A stretch of DNA of 64,000 nt from the NCBI GenBank assembly GCA_033762815.1, contig JANRLF010000008.1:620001-684000 (forward strand), given 5' to 3'. Source of the stretch: JANRLF01 sp033762815 (GTDB lineage Bacteria > Bacteroidota > Bacteroidia > Chitinophagales > CAIOSU01). Below the pieces are notes generated by a model, which was not told where the DNA came from, made no database searches, and was given only the letters and a program-made list of their open reading frames with translations. This document shows, piece after piece, positions 41,660 through 50,701 of the stretch. How positions within the stretch are numbered: position 1 is the stretch's first letter; each line of letters begins with the position of its first letter. Both the position numbers and the translations under genes were made by a program.

Positions 41660-43297
41660 TTAAGGGCTTGTTACTTGATAAAAACCACTGGTGTTTTCTA
41701 TGCATTGTCGCATGAGAACTTGCACCGGTTTTCCGTATGTGTTTTGCAGATAACACTTTAATATTTCCGCTTTTCTGGCATCGGACAATATATAAGCTTT
41801 GTGGTTATTGATTAGGGCATAATAAGCTGGTTCGTATTTTTGGGAAACTAGGCCAATATCAACTGCCTTTTGCTCATTGAGTGGCATTTGAATTAACCAA
41901 TTTTGGAAGTAAAAGCGTTGATATATATCATGTTCTTTCGCAGGGATGAACAAGCGATAGTCTAAATATGACCAATACTTTTCTCCCCCAATTATTGTAG
42001 CATCACTTGGCAAAATGGCCAAAGATTTTTCCAATTTTCCCATATCATTGCTAATTCGATCATAGGTTTTTCTGTTGCCGTAAAAGTCTTTTACGTAGAT
42101 GCTAAAAGAAAGGAGCATCAATACCAAGCAGCCTACCTGTTTCAAGGGCAATCCAAAGAAGCTTTTCCATCGCCATCGCCCTTCTAACAGGGAAAAAATC
42201 CATACTGTTGCCATTATAGAAAAATAGACCCTGAATGGCATTTTTATATATAATGCCACTAGCACCATCAATAAAAAGCTGGAAAGAACAAAGAAAAAAT
42301 GCCGCAGTCTATTTCTATATTCCAATTGCAATGAAAATACAAGAAGGAATAAAATCATTGTGAAAGTAAAAATGAGCCCACGGCCATGCAATGTATCTCT
42401 AAAAGTGCTACTCAATTTACCAGGGACAACCTCGAATGCTGGATATAAACTACGAATCGCTTTTAAAGAGTCAGCACTAAATTTTGGATGGTTTTCATAA
42501 TAAAACATCTGCAAAGAAGTCACATCGCAATCATTCCATCCAGCGGGAATTGGATGATAACTTAACCCCTGGTTATCTTGAAACCAACGTTTTTCTTTTA
42601 ACAAATTAGTATAAGATTGCCATTCTTTACTTGAATAACGATAATGAAGGCTATTGATGAAAAATACAAATACACCAATTGTAAAAGCAATCAGAGCCAC
42701 ATAGACATAAGAAAGCTTATAATTTTTTAATCGAAAAGTTAGGATTCCAATAAAGTATAAAATTAAAATCAGCAAAAATGCACTGAATCTTATGCTAGCT
42801 CCTGTTAATAGCAACACAATGGCAGTTAACAACCAACCAGATCCTTTTATCTCTCCTTGAAAATATCCCTGAAGTAATACCAGGGCTGCAAGGCAACTTA
42901 TGGAGGCTACAATTGTGAAATTGACATAGAATATAGAATAATTGAATAGCAAAATGATGCTGCTAAATATCAAAAGCCTAGTCCAAACATTGGAATACAT
43001 GATGAACATATAGTGCATTATCAAAAACAGGCTGACACTAATAAAAATGAAGAACAAAGTAGAGTACCAGTCTATTTGGTTGCTTGCCATATATAGCGTT
43101 TGTAGCAGCTTTCCCCAAATGGGGCTTGAAAACACTAGCTGGGAGGTACTAAATCCCAAATATGTTCCATCTGCCAATGCGCGCATACTGATATCATCAT
43201 TTGTTTCAAATACGCTAGCCCCAAAAAGAGGGATAAATGAAACCATTAACCAGTAAATAATATAGAAGGGCAACGGTCCTCGGAAAAGAAATGCCAT
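41660..43297 (-). CDS. Polytopic membrane protein of unknown function (glycosyltransferase-like topology)
   Basis: The 545-residue protein has about 10-11 predicted membrane segments in its first 420 residues (for example FYIIYWLMVSFIPLFGASVF, YVALIAFTIGVFVFFINSL and VLMLLSFSIYVKDFY), then a soluble C-terminal domain of about 125 residues. An acidic pair follows the first helix (FETNDDISMRA), as in the first periplasmic loop of some GT-C transferases. No family is certain. The gene is noticeably richer in A+T than its neighbours. Confidence 0.6.
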   Translation of the reverse strand: MAFLFRGPLPFYIIYWLMVSFIPLFGASVFETNDDISMRALADGTYLGFSTSQLVFSSPIWGKLLQTLYMASNQIDWYSTLFFIFISVSLFLIMHYMFIMYSNVWTRLLIFSSIILLFNYSIFYVNFTIVASISCLAALVLLQGYFQGEIKGSGWLLTAIVLLLTGASIRFSAFLLILILYFIGILTFRLKNYKLSYVYVALIAFTIGVFVFFINSLHYRYSSKEWQSYTNLLKEKRWFQDNQGLSYHPIPAGWNDCDVTSLQMFYYENHPKFSADSLKAIRSLYPAFEVVPGKLSSTFRDTLHGRGLIFTFTMILFLLVFSLQLEYRNRLRHFFFVLSSFLLMVLVALYIKMPFRVYFSIMATVWIFSLLEGRWRWKSFFGLPLKQVGCLVLMLLSFSIYVKDFYGNRKTYDRISNDMGKLEKSLAILPSDATIIGGEKYWSYLDYRLFIPAKEHDIYQRFYFQNWLIQMPLNEQKAVDIGLVSQKYEPAYYALINNHKAYILSDARKAEILKCYLQNTYGKPVQVLMRQCIENTSGFYQVTSP

Positions 43298-43363
43298 TTA
43301 CTGGTGTTTTGCTTGCCAAACTTATGGAAAATATGGAACACTAGCGGGTAGCCATTTGGCCGC

Positions 43364-44092
43364 TTAGGGTTTAACCCCTACAAAGGTGCGCAGTATAGGC
43401 CTTCTCCACGATGGCTGGGCATGGGATGTAACCTGCTTAAAACCTGTGGCCTCCAATCTTGCCAGCAATTCCTTTGGCCGCAAAAACTGTTGTACGCTTT
43501 TTATCAAATAGCGAAAAATAGTGGCCTCCCCCGTGGTTAGATAGCTGATAGGCACAATGAAAAGGTTGCCCATTATCCACCAATAAGGCTTAGAGAACCA
43601 ATGGTCGGCCAATGAATAATCATGTATTACCAAACGGCCGCCCGGCTTAAGGATAGTGTACAGTTGGCGCAAACAGGCATCATAGTCGGGCATGTTGCGT
43701 AAGCCATAAGCCATAAAAATGGCATCGAAACTTTTTTCGGGATAAGACAGGTGCATCGCATCTTGCAAGGAAAAACTCAGCTTGCCTTGCGCTATTTGAC
43801 TTTGCAATTTTTCTTTCGCTACCTCAAGCATCGTTTCCGAATTGTCAACGCCTACCACATGCCCCGCCGAAATAAATTTTAATACGGCCTGTGTGGACTT
43901 TCCCGTTCCGCAGCAAAGGTCGAGTACATATTCATCCCCCTTTAGGTTTAGGAAGCCAGCACTTCTGTCCAAATCTTCTTGGTAACCTTGGCTAAGTCCC
44001 GTAGCCATGTCATATCGTCTGGCAATCTTGTTGAACTCCTTAGGTACTTTTGCTTTCTGGTCGAGTAAAGCGGTAGGACTTGATGCGCTCAT
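43364..44092 (-). CDS. ubiE: Demethylmenaquinone methyltransferase (UbiE/MenG)
   Basis: The 242-residue enzyme methylates demethylmenaquinone to menaquinone, the respiratory quinone of Bacteroidota. Visible features are FNKIARRYDMATGLSQGYQ at the N-terminus, AdoMet motif I VLDLCCGTGKST (about 55-66), VVGVDNSETML, the UbiE signature SFDAIFMAYGLRNMPD and LKPGGRLVIHDY. Length is typical. An exact TAnnTTTG box precedes it at 44117-44124. Confidence 0.93.
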   Translation of the reverse strand: MSASSPTALLDQKAKVPKEFNKIARRYDMATGLSQGYQEDLDRSAGFLNLKGDEYVLDLCCGTGKSTQAVLKFISAGHVVGVDNSETMLEVAKEKLQSQIAQGKLSFSLQDAMHLSYPEKSFDAIFMAYGLRNMPDYDACLRQLYTILKPGGRLVIHDYSLADHWFSKPYWWIMGNLFIVPISYLTTGEATIFRYLIKSVQQFLRPKELLARLEATGFKQVTSHAQPSWRRPILRTFVGVKP

Positions 44093-44116
44093 AACATATT
44101 TTATTTTAGGCCAACA

Positions 44117-44124
44117 AATCTATA
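44117..44124 (-). promoter_or_regulatory. Probable promoter -7 box of ubiE
   Basis: On the minus strand TAGATTTG matches TAnnTTTG exactly. It predicts a start near 44113 and a leader of about 21 bases. Confidence 0.5.
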
Positions 44125-44160
44125 ACCAAAAAGTTAGGCAGCTTCTAATTATTTTTAGGC

Positions 44161-46314
44161 ATGCGACTGCTCTACATTTTGCTAATAGCCATTTTCGGCT
44201 CCTTTTCCACTTATGCTTATACTGTTTCTATCAATGCCGATAATGCGGCCATGGAGAACAGTATTACCAGATATGCCATTGATGATGTACAACAATTGCT
44301 AGGAAATGCTTGTGGTTGTCAAGTGTACCTGAACAGACCCGATGCTGATGTGAGTTTGATACTCTCGCCCATTGATACCAGCCAAATAAAAAAGCCAACC
44401 ATCTTTTCCAAAGGAAAAACATACCCCTACAGCCACTATCCCGATCATGCTTATGAATGGACTGGGAAAAATGAAGGCGGCAAATGGGTTTACCGTCTAA
44501 AATCCAATTCCTTTCAAGGACTGGCCTTTGGCTTGTACGGTTTGCTGCAGGAACAACTCGGCTTTTCATTTTTTCATCCAAGGCAAACCATTAAGCCCAA
44601 CCTGAGCGCTTGGCCATTGGCCAATTTAGATTGGACTGCCAGCCCACGATTCGACAAAAAGGGCTTCCACCTGCATACCATGCACCCTTTGGAACTGACG
44701 GAGCAGTTGCTGGATGAAGACCGCCCAAATGCCTTACAAGACGTGAAACAATACATTGATTGGCTGGTAAGGAATGGCCAAAATTATTTTGAATTCAATC
44801 TATTGGAGGGAATTGACAGGAAACATTGGCCCAGCTATGCCAAGCAGATAGTGGATTATGGCCACCAAAGGGGAATACTAATGGGCATTGACGTGTCATT
44901 ACACATGGTACAGCAAAAGGCATACATGCTTTACAAAACCTTTCCAGCATCATGGAGAACCAAGGAGAAGCAAATTGACCGCAACCTTAAATGGCTGATG
45001 CAGGCACCTTGGGATTATGTGAACATGGAGTTTTCCACCACCGAATTCTCCAATTCGGGCATGGAGGAAAAGGAGAAACTGAGACTGGGCATTTTGAAGC
45101 AACTGAAGGAAAAGTACCATGCCCATTTATTGGGACGAGAGCATGTGGTAAGAAAAGCGGAGCTATTGCGCGGAGGGGAAAACAGTTTTGCATGGGATTC
45201 CAATGCCGTAAAATTGGACAAGGAACGTGGGGTGCTTATCCATACGGTAATGTTTTATTCTGCAACTGACGAAAAGGCTCCCGTTTATAGAAATGAAAAT
45301 CTCCGGCATATGCTGGACATGCTGTTGCAAGAAAAGCAAGTAAGGGAAACCTGGTACTATCCCGAATCGGCCTACTGGATTACGTTCGATAACTCCGTAC
45401 CCATGATGTTGCTGCCCTATCTATCCGCAAGGTTGGAAGACATTAATACAATGGACTCATTGCAAATACCGGGGCATATCACTTTCAGCTCGGGCTGGGA
45501 ATGGGGCTATTGGCTAATTGATTGGAGCATTGCCCGCTGGAGTTGGAACCACCGAATCAATGGTGAGCTAAAAAAGTACAGCCCCACGGTTTTTTTAGAA
45601 GACTTGTTTCCAAAGCCAATTGTAGAAATATTCAGCGAGGCCACCGATTTACAAGATGAGTATATCAAGGACAAGGAACTGATACGATACATGGCACCAT
45701 CTACTATAACCGATGAAATGCCAGCACCTATCGATTTGGCTTTTCAGCCCCGTCCACAATGGAAGTATAGCTGGCTAAGGTATAAGGCTCCCACAGAAGC
45801 TTTGGATACCGTTAAGCTCTCGGGTATAGCGCAGTTACGAAAGTACGCCACTTTGAACGATTCCCTGTTGAAGAATTTACACACCCTGCGGGGCAAAATA
45901 GGGGCCATGGATAGTTTAACCCTAATGCTGTTGGATGAACTTGCAGACGGCCTTCGTATTAATAGCCTAAGAGCACTGCACCGAGCCTATACCTTAGAAG
46001 CTTTAATCATAAAACGGAAAGCGGATATAGCGCACCAGCCTGATAAGGAATCAAAGGCGCTATTAGAAAAGGCTAAGGATATCCGGGTTCAAGGTTTGGG
46101 AGTGGTAGCAAGACGGGAGGCTAATTACCGTTATCCTTTACAGTGGATAGCCGAAAAACGGAAAGACCATACCTGTTACCATTTCGGGTATTTGTACACT
46201 ACCAGCTACTTGCACTTTTGGTACCGCGAAGAACAACAGATAAGAAATGACCGCTATGGCCCATTCTATTTGAATATCTACAATATCCCCCGTATTGTTG
46301 GTATTATCAATTAG
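44161..46314 (+). CDS. Secreted glycoside-hydrolase-like protein of unknown specificity
   Basis: The 717-residue protein has a signal peptide (LYILLIAIFGSFSTYAY). An N-terminal domain of about 120 residues (SFQGLAFGLYGLLQEQLGFSFFHPRQTI) resembles the beta-hexosaminidase/alpha-glucuronidase accessory fold. A central region of about 150-450 (FDKKGFHLHTMHP, YIDWLVRNGQNYFEFNLLEG, YAKQIVDYGHQRGILMGIDV) reads as a TIM barrel of that class. The remaining 250 residues are helical. No certain catalytic acid pair was identified. It could be a carbohydrate-active enzyme in a family without characterised members. Confidence 0.5.
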   Translation: MRLLYILLIAIFGSFSTYAYTVSINADNAAMENSITRYAIDDVQQLLGNACGCQVYLNRPDADVSLILSPIDTSQIKKPTIFSKGKTYPYSHYPDHAYEWTGKNEGGKWVYRLKSNSFQGLAFGLYGLLQEQLGFSFFHPRQTIKPNLSAWPLANLDWTASPRFDKKGFHLHTMHPLELTEQLLDEDRPNALQDVKQYIDWLVRNGQNYFEFNLLEGIDRKHWPSYAKQIVDYGHQRGILMGIDVSLHMVQQKAYMLYKTFPASWRTKEKQIDRNLKWLMQAPWDYVNMEFSTTEFSNSGMEEKEKLRLGILKQLKEKYHAHLLGREHVVRKAELLRGGENSFAWDSNAVKLDKERGVLIHTVMFYSATDEKAPVYRNENLRHMLDMLLQEKQVRETWYYPESAYWITFDNSVPMMLLPYLSARLEDINTMDSLQIPGHITFSSGWEWGYWLIDWSIARWSWNHRINGELKKYSPTVFLEDLFPKPIVEIFSEATDLQDEYIKDKELIRYMAPSTITDEMPAPIDLAFQPRPQWKYSWLRYKAPTEALDTVKLSGIAQLRKYATLNDSLLKNLHTLRGKIGAMDSLTLMLLDELADGLRINSLRALHRAYTLEALIIKRKADIAHQPDKESKALLEKAKDIRVQGLGVVARREANYRYPLQWIAEKRKDHTCYHFGYLYTTSYLHFWYREEQQIRNDRYGPFYLNIYNIPRIVGIIN

Positions 46315-46420
46315 CCTTTTTTCTTCTTAAAAATTGCATTATGGCACGGCAATTGGATAAAGTACCATGAAGCCGAAATGATGACCTTCATAGAGAGAAT
46401 GAAATTGTTGACCATGAAAA

Positions 46421-46427
46421 AAGGAGG
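46421..46427 (+). promoter_or_regulatory. Strong Shine-Dalgarno sequence
   Basis: AAGGAGG lies five bases before ATG 46433. Most genes in this window lack such a site, so it both fixes this start and stands out. Confidence 0.6.
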
Positions 46428-46432
46428 ATGTG

Positions 46433-47023
46433 ATGAAAACGTTTACTATTATGCTACTGATGTTGGGCAGCCTATTGCCTGCTGCCAATTGCCAAACTGC
46501 CGCTAAGAAAATTAAAAAGAGTCTAGTTACGGAAGATTTGGTCTGTAACTGGAAAACCGGCAAAACCAAAACTTTCTTTGGGCAAAAAATTACCAAGCTA
46601 AGTACTGATGATGGATTAACCCGCACCAATGTGGTGTTTTGGCCTGTAATGGGCAAGGGAGAAATGGTAAGGTTTGTTTCCAATAACGAAGAACCAACCT
46701 TTGAAAACACCAGCGGGAAATTAGCGATATGGATTGATAGGGAAGATGAAAACCAAGCCAATACCCAATGGTATACCGTTACAATCAGCGACATATCGGG
46801 CGAGGAGCTATATACTTCCGAATTGCCGGCCCAGCAACCCACCCATTTTAAATATGGGGTTTGGTATAACTATGCTGAAATCGCTATTCCATTGTTACTG
46901 CCTGAATTTGATGTAATCGTAACGAATCGACTAACACAGGAAACCTATGAATATAGGGTAAATGTATCTTTGGATGAAATGCCTACCGATGTGCAAATTG
47001 AACCGGTAATCACCCAGCGGTAG
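46433..47023 (+). CDS. Secreted protein of unknown function
   Basis: The 196-residue protein has a signal peptide (MKTFTIMLLMLGSLLPAANC). The mature part is beta-rich (KTKTFFGQKITKLSTDDG, WYTVTISDISGEELYTS, EIAIPLLLPEFDVIVTNR). No family was recognised. The start ATG 46433 is preceded by AAGGAGG at 46421-46427, a full Shine-Dalgarno sequence with ideal spacing, which is rare in Bacteroidota. A terminator follows at 47052-47083. Confidence 0.7.
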   Translation: MKTFTIMLLMLGSLLPAANCQTAAKKIKKSLVTEDLVCNWKTGKTKTFFGQKITKLSTDDGLTRTNVVFWPVMGKGEMVRFVSNNEEPTFENTSGKLAIWIDREDENQANTQWYTVTISDISGEELYTSELPAQQPTHFKYGVWYNYAEIAIPLLLPEFDVIVTNRLTQETYEYRVNVSLDEMPTDVQIEPVITQR

Positions 47024-47051
47024 GTTTTTAATTCTTAATTATTCTTAGTGA

Positions 47052-47083
47052 ATCCCTTGGTTACTGCCAAGGGATTTTTTTTT
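47052..47083 (+). terminator. Rho-independent terminator
   Basis: ATCCCTTGG (47052-47060) pairs with CCAAGGGAT (47067-47075) around TTACTG, followed by a run of nine T. It ends the gene at 46433-47023. The remaining 400 bases to 47484 hold no gene, are A/T-rich, and show no clear TAnnTTTG box. Confidence 0.88.
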
Positions 47084-47484
47084 AAACTTTTTTAATGCTG
47101 CTACGTAAAAGCAAATGTGTTTAGCAATTGGTGCTAAAAGTGTTTTGAGGATTTTTTGATTTTTTTTGAAGGGAGAAGTTTGGTTTGGAATGAAATCGAA
47201 CTTAGATGATGTAGTGGTATGGTAATCAAAGGATTGTCATTAATTTGTCAGTGCAATTTTGCATGGGATTCCACCCCACATTCTGAGGTATCGCCTCTAC
47301 AGATTTACCCCTTTAACATTTATTGGCACAGGCTTTGAAAACAGGCAACAATATTAAATTACTTGCTTGATTATCAATGATTTGTGAAGCTGTTTGGAAA
47401 CATTGACTAACTATAACGCGGGAAAAGGCATAGTGATTGGACATATGACCACGAAGATGACGATCACTATAAAAACAGAGAACT

Positions 47485-48192
47485 ATGAAAAGAATGTTAA
47501 CAGCGGCGTTGATGGTAGCAGGACTAGCTACTTACGCACAAAATGATGCACAATTTATCGCAATGACCGATGCGAACAAATCAGAAGTAATTAGGAACTT
47601 GGCTTCCTCACAATACGGCGATGCGATTGCCATGAATGTAATGGTGAGCAATCAAAGCATGGCTACCATGAATGTTCTTATATATGGTAGCGATAAATAC
47701 ATAAAAGAAAAAGAAGCGGGAAAAAGATACAAAGAATTCGAGGTTTTCGATGTAGCTAACAAAGACAAAGAAGAAGTAGTAATCGGCCTGGTGACCAATA
47801 CCTTGGAAAGGCAAACCCGTTACGAAGAAATCGGAACTACGCCTGAAAAAATCGATTTGGCTAAAACTGACGTTGCCATTTTGCAAGCACCTTCTGTTGA
47901 TTCAGCAGGCATGATACAAAAGGTAAACGTGGGCGGATTCCGCTACAAAGGAAAAGTTTTTGTTTTGTTGGCTGAGGGCGATTACCGTTACATTGACGGA
48001 AAAGCAATAGTAGGCGATAAACTGGTGGTGGAAGAAATGAAGAAAGGAAAGCCTATCACCGCTATTACCTTCTTCTATGAATTGCAAAAAGCCGGTATAG
48101 CCGATAAAAACATGACTGTGAAAGAGTTTATGGAGCTATCGTATGAGGACCAATTGACCATTGTGAGCAACGGAACGTTAGCAAGTTATTAG
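47485..48192 (+). CDS. Secreted protein of unknown function
   Basis: The 235-residue protein has a signal peptide (MKRMLTAALMVAGLATYAQ). The mature part is Lys/Glu-rich, with SSQYGDAIAMNVMVSNQSMAT, KVNVGGFRYKGKVFVLLAEGDYRY and a helical end. No family was recognised. It stands alone, with a 461-base upstream gap and its own terminator downstream, which suggests independent and perhaps elaborate regulation. Confidence 0.7.
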   Translation: MKRMLTAALMVAGLATYAQNDAQFIAMTDANKSEVIRNLASSQYGDAIAMNVMVSNQSMATMNVLIYGSDKYIKEKEAGKRYKEFEVFDVANKDKEEVVIGLVTNTLERQTRYEEIGTTPEKIDLAKTDVAILQAPSVDSAGMIQKVNVGGFRYKGKVFVLLAEGDYRYIDGKAIVGDKLVVEEMKKGKPITAITFFYELQKAGIADKNMTVKEFMELSYEDQLTIVSNGTLASY

Positions 48193-48224
48193 TACTCTGT
48201 TTTTATATCGTAAATCGATATTGT

Positions 48225-48250
48225 GAGGCGGTCCCTGTAAGGACCGCCTC
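48225..48250 (+). terminator. Probable rho-independent terminator
   Basis: GAGGCGGTCC (48225-48234) pairs perfectly with GGACCGCCTC (48241-48250) around CTGTAA, followed by TTTAATTT. It lies between convergent genes. Confidence 0.75.
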
Positions 48251-48256
48251 TTTAAT

Positions 48257-49204
48257 TTATAACTGCCATGCCGCAATATCTTTTTGCAAAGCACAGAACT
48301 CATTCCATAGTTCACTCAATATACTAGCTGCTGGCGGAATGTCATCAATTTGCGCCACTACCTGCCCCACTTCCAGTTCGCCCTCATCCAAATCCCCTTC
48401 GAACATCCCTTTTTTCGCTCTGGCCCGTCCCAGTAACAATGCTAACTCTTCCTTACTTGCCCCCCTAGCCTCTGCCTCCACCACTTCCTGATAAAATTTA
48501 TTCTTAATAAGCCTAACAGGGGTTATTTGTTTCAAAGTCAACATGGTATCGCCTTCCCCAGCTTGAACAATGCTGTATTTGAAATTGTCATGCCCACTGG
48601 ACTCAATGGTGGCGGCAAAGCGTGTACCCACTTGCACCCCCTCGGCACCCAAGGCCATTGCTGCCATCATGGCCCTACCACTGGCTATGCCCCCTGCGGC
48701 AATCAAAGGTATTTTGATAGCATCGCGCACCATAGGTATCAATACCAGTGTGGTGGTTTCTTCCCTTCCATTGTGCCCGCCTGCCTCAAAGCCTTCTGCC
48801 ACTACCGCATCTACTCCCTCTTGTTCGCACTTTTGGGCAAATTTTACACTACTCACCACATGAACTACCTTGATACCGTGCTGTTTCAGGTATTGCGTCC
48901 AAGTTTTGGGGCTTCCTGCAGAGGTAAAAACTATTGGCACCTTTTCCTGAACAATGATTTCCATGATTAGCACAATGTCAGGATATAGCAAGGGCACGTT
49001 TACTGCAAAGGGGTTATCAGTGGCGGCCTTACATTTTTGTATATGCTCACGCAGAACTTCTGGATACATACTGCCGGCGCCTATAATGCCCAAGCCGCCT
49101 GCGTTGCTTACTGCCGAAGCCAAGCGCCAGCCGCTGCACCAAATCATTCCTGCCTGTATAATGGGGTATTGGATACCAAACAACTCAGTTATCCTGTTTT
49201 TCAT
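48257..49204 (-). CDS. Nitronate monooxygenase / FabK-like FMN enzyme
   Basis: The 315-residue protein has the TIM-barrel pattern of 2-nitropropane dioxygenases: IQYPIIQAGMIWCSGWRLASAVSNAGGLGIIG, DAVVAEGFEAGGHNG, PLIAAGGIASGRAMMAAMALGAEGVQVGTRF. The FMN phosphate loop (AAGGIASG and GVQVGT) is intact. Relatives oxidise nitronates, or reduce enoyl-ACP (FabK); sequence alone does not decide. It overlaps the next gene on the same strand by 20 bases. Confidence 0.85.
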   Translation of the reverse strand: MKNRITELFGIQYPIIQAGMIWCSGWRLASAVSNAGGLGIIGAGSMYPEVLREHIQKCKAATDNPFAVNVPLLYPDIVLIMEIIVQEKVPIVFTSAGSPKTWTQYLKQHGIKVVHVVSSVKFAQKCEQEGVDAVVAEGFEAGGHNGREETTTLVLIPMVRDAIKIPLIAAGGIASGRAMMAAMALGAEGVQVGTRFAATIESSGHDNFKYSIVQAGEGDTMLTLKQITPVRLIKNKFYQEVVEAEARGASKEELALLLGRARAKKGMFEGDLDEGELEVGQVVAQIDDIPPAASILSELWNEFCALQKDIAAWQL

Positions 49205-50216
49205 AGTTAGGGTTTACGTCACCGCTAAGGTCAATTTCCGTATTATCACCTATGTTAAGGCTTTGGCTTAAGCCTTTGATGAAAGCATCGCTGCCTACTA
49301 CTGACTTTTTCAATATCACATGGTGCAGCCTGGCAAAATCGCCAATAATGGAATTGGACAGAATGCTATATTGTATTTCCGATTGCTCGCCAATGGTAAC
49401 ATTTGGGCCCACTATGGAATTGGTAATACGGGTGCCCTTGGCAATACTTACGGGATGGATAATAATGGTGTTTTCGTAGAAAGGCACTTCAGCAGAAGCG
49501 AAGCCAAACTTCTTCAGCAGTTTGGCATTGGTTTCCAGCAGTATCTCTGGTTTTCCGCAATCATACCAGTTGTCAATTTTGAAACTGGTGAACTTAATAC
49601 CCTTTTCTATCATCATCATGATAGCGTCTGTCAAGTGGATTTCACCGTGGCGTCGTTCTTCCGCTTTCACCAATATGGATAAGGCTTCGAACAGCTCTTT
49701 CGATTCCTTGATACGATACACCCCCACCAAAGCCATGTTCGATTTTGGAAACTTGGGCTTTTCTACTACTTTGGTTATACTATCTCCTTCACCGAATTCC
49801 GCTACCCCGAACTTCCATGGGTCAGGTACTTTTTTCACGCCCAGCATGCTGTTTGCACCTTTAAGCAGGTTTGGTAAATCTGCTTCAATGATGGTGTCCC
49901 CTAGCATAATCAAAATGTCCTCGCCTGGTGCCACCATGTCGCGTGCAAGCCATATAGCATGCCCCAGCCCTTCCCGTTGTTCCTGCAGCACAAACTGGCT
50001 TTTAATGTGTGGGTATTTGCTTTCCACAAAATCGCGGATTTTGTCGCCAAGATACCCGACCACAAAAATAAAATCGGTATAGCCCACTTCCATCAACTGC
50101 TCGATAATGAAACCCAATATGGGTTTACCGGCAACGGGTATTAAGGCTTTGGGCTGGGTATAAGTATGTGGCCTAAGTCGGGTACCCGCTCCGGCCACAG
50201 GAATGATGGCTTTCAT
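49185..50216 (-). CDS. Sugar-phosphate nucleotidyltransferase (glucose-1-phosphate thymidylyltransferase-like)
   Basis: The 343-residue protein starts KAIIPVAGAGTRLRPHTYTQPKALIPVAGKP, the nucleotide-binding signature of the family. It continues with ILIMLGDTIIEADL, a metal-binding Asp region, and ends in hexapeptide repeats (RITNSIVGPNVTIGEQSEIQ). It is a paralog of the enzyme at 13602-14600, with the same domain plan. The product sugar nucleotide is unknown. The gene is first in the leftward pair with the nitronate monooxygenase-like gene. Confidence 0.85.
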   Translation of the reverse strand: MKAIIPVAGAGTRLRPHTYTQPKALIPVAGKPILGFIIEQLMEVGYTDFIFVVGYLGDKIRDFVESKYPHIKSQFVLQEQREGLGHAIWLARDMVAPGEDILIMLGDTIIEADLPNLLKGANSMLGVKKVPDPWKFGVAEFGEGDSITKVVEKPKFPKSNMALVGVYRIKESKELFEALSILVKAEERRHGEIHLTDAIMMMIEKGIKFTSFKIDNWYDCGKPEILLETNAKLLKKFGFASAEVPFYENTIIIHPVSIAKGTRITNSIVGPNVTIGEQSEIQYSILSNSIIGDFARLHHVILKKSVVGSDAFIKGLSQSLNIGDNTEIDLSGDVNPNYEKQDN

Positions 50217-50345
50217 TAGCTGCTTTTACATAGGCTAATTTACAATTTTAAGCCAAGGGCGGGTATGCAAAGAGGTTAATAATGCTTAATATACATGGCA
50301 TACCATACTATTTCTAGTTTGGCCTTTGTTATTTTGTGAACCCAT

Positions 50346-50696
50346 ATGGAATTAATGTTGGACAAAGCCCAAATTGATGCTGGCTTCATTAAGGTTAAGC
50401 AACGCATCTATAGGCAGTTTAAAAAAAACCCTGATGTAGATGCCCTGTTATTCCTGATTGGTATCAGGGAATTGGGCCTTGTTAAACGCCGCTTTAATAA
50501 GGAGCAGAAACAAGATTTGATGCACATAGCCGTTTGCAGGTTGTTGAGTGATTTGGGCTATTACGCATTGGAAGGCTTGGACGCCGATGGTTGGCCACAT
50601 TGGGTGGCGTTGAAGCCATTGCCGAAAATGGACAATACGCAACAGGAGTATTTGCTGAAGCAGCAGATAATTCGTTATTTTGAAACGCTTAAATAA
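50346..50696 (+). CDS. Conserved hypothetical protein
   Basis: The 116-residue basic protein (DKAQIDAGFIKVKQRIYRQFK, DVDALLFLIGIRELG, ALEGLDADGWPHWVALKPLP) has no signal peptide. The LxxLGYY and WPHW features look conserved, but no named family was recognised. It is followed after five bases by the peptidyl-prolyl isomerase gene. Confidence 0.65.
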   Translation: MELMLDKAQIDAGFIKVKQRIYRQFKKNPDVDALLFLIGIRELGLVKRRFNKEQKQDLMHIAVCRLLSDLGYYALEGLDADGWPHWVALKPLPKMDNTQQEYLLKQQIIRYFETLK

Positions 50697-50701
50697 AATG
50701 T

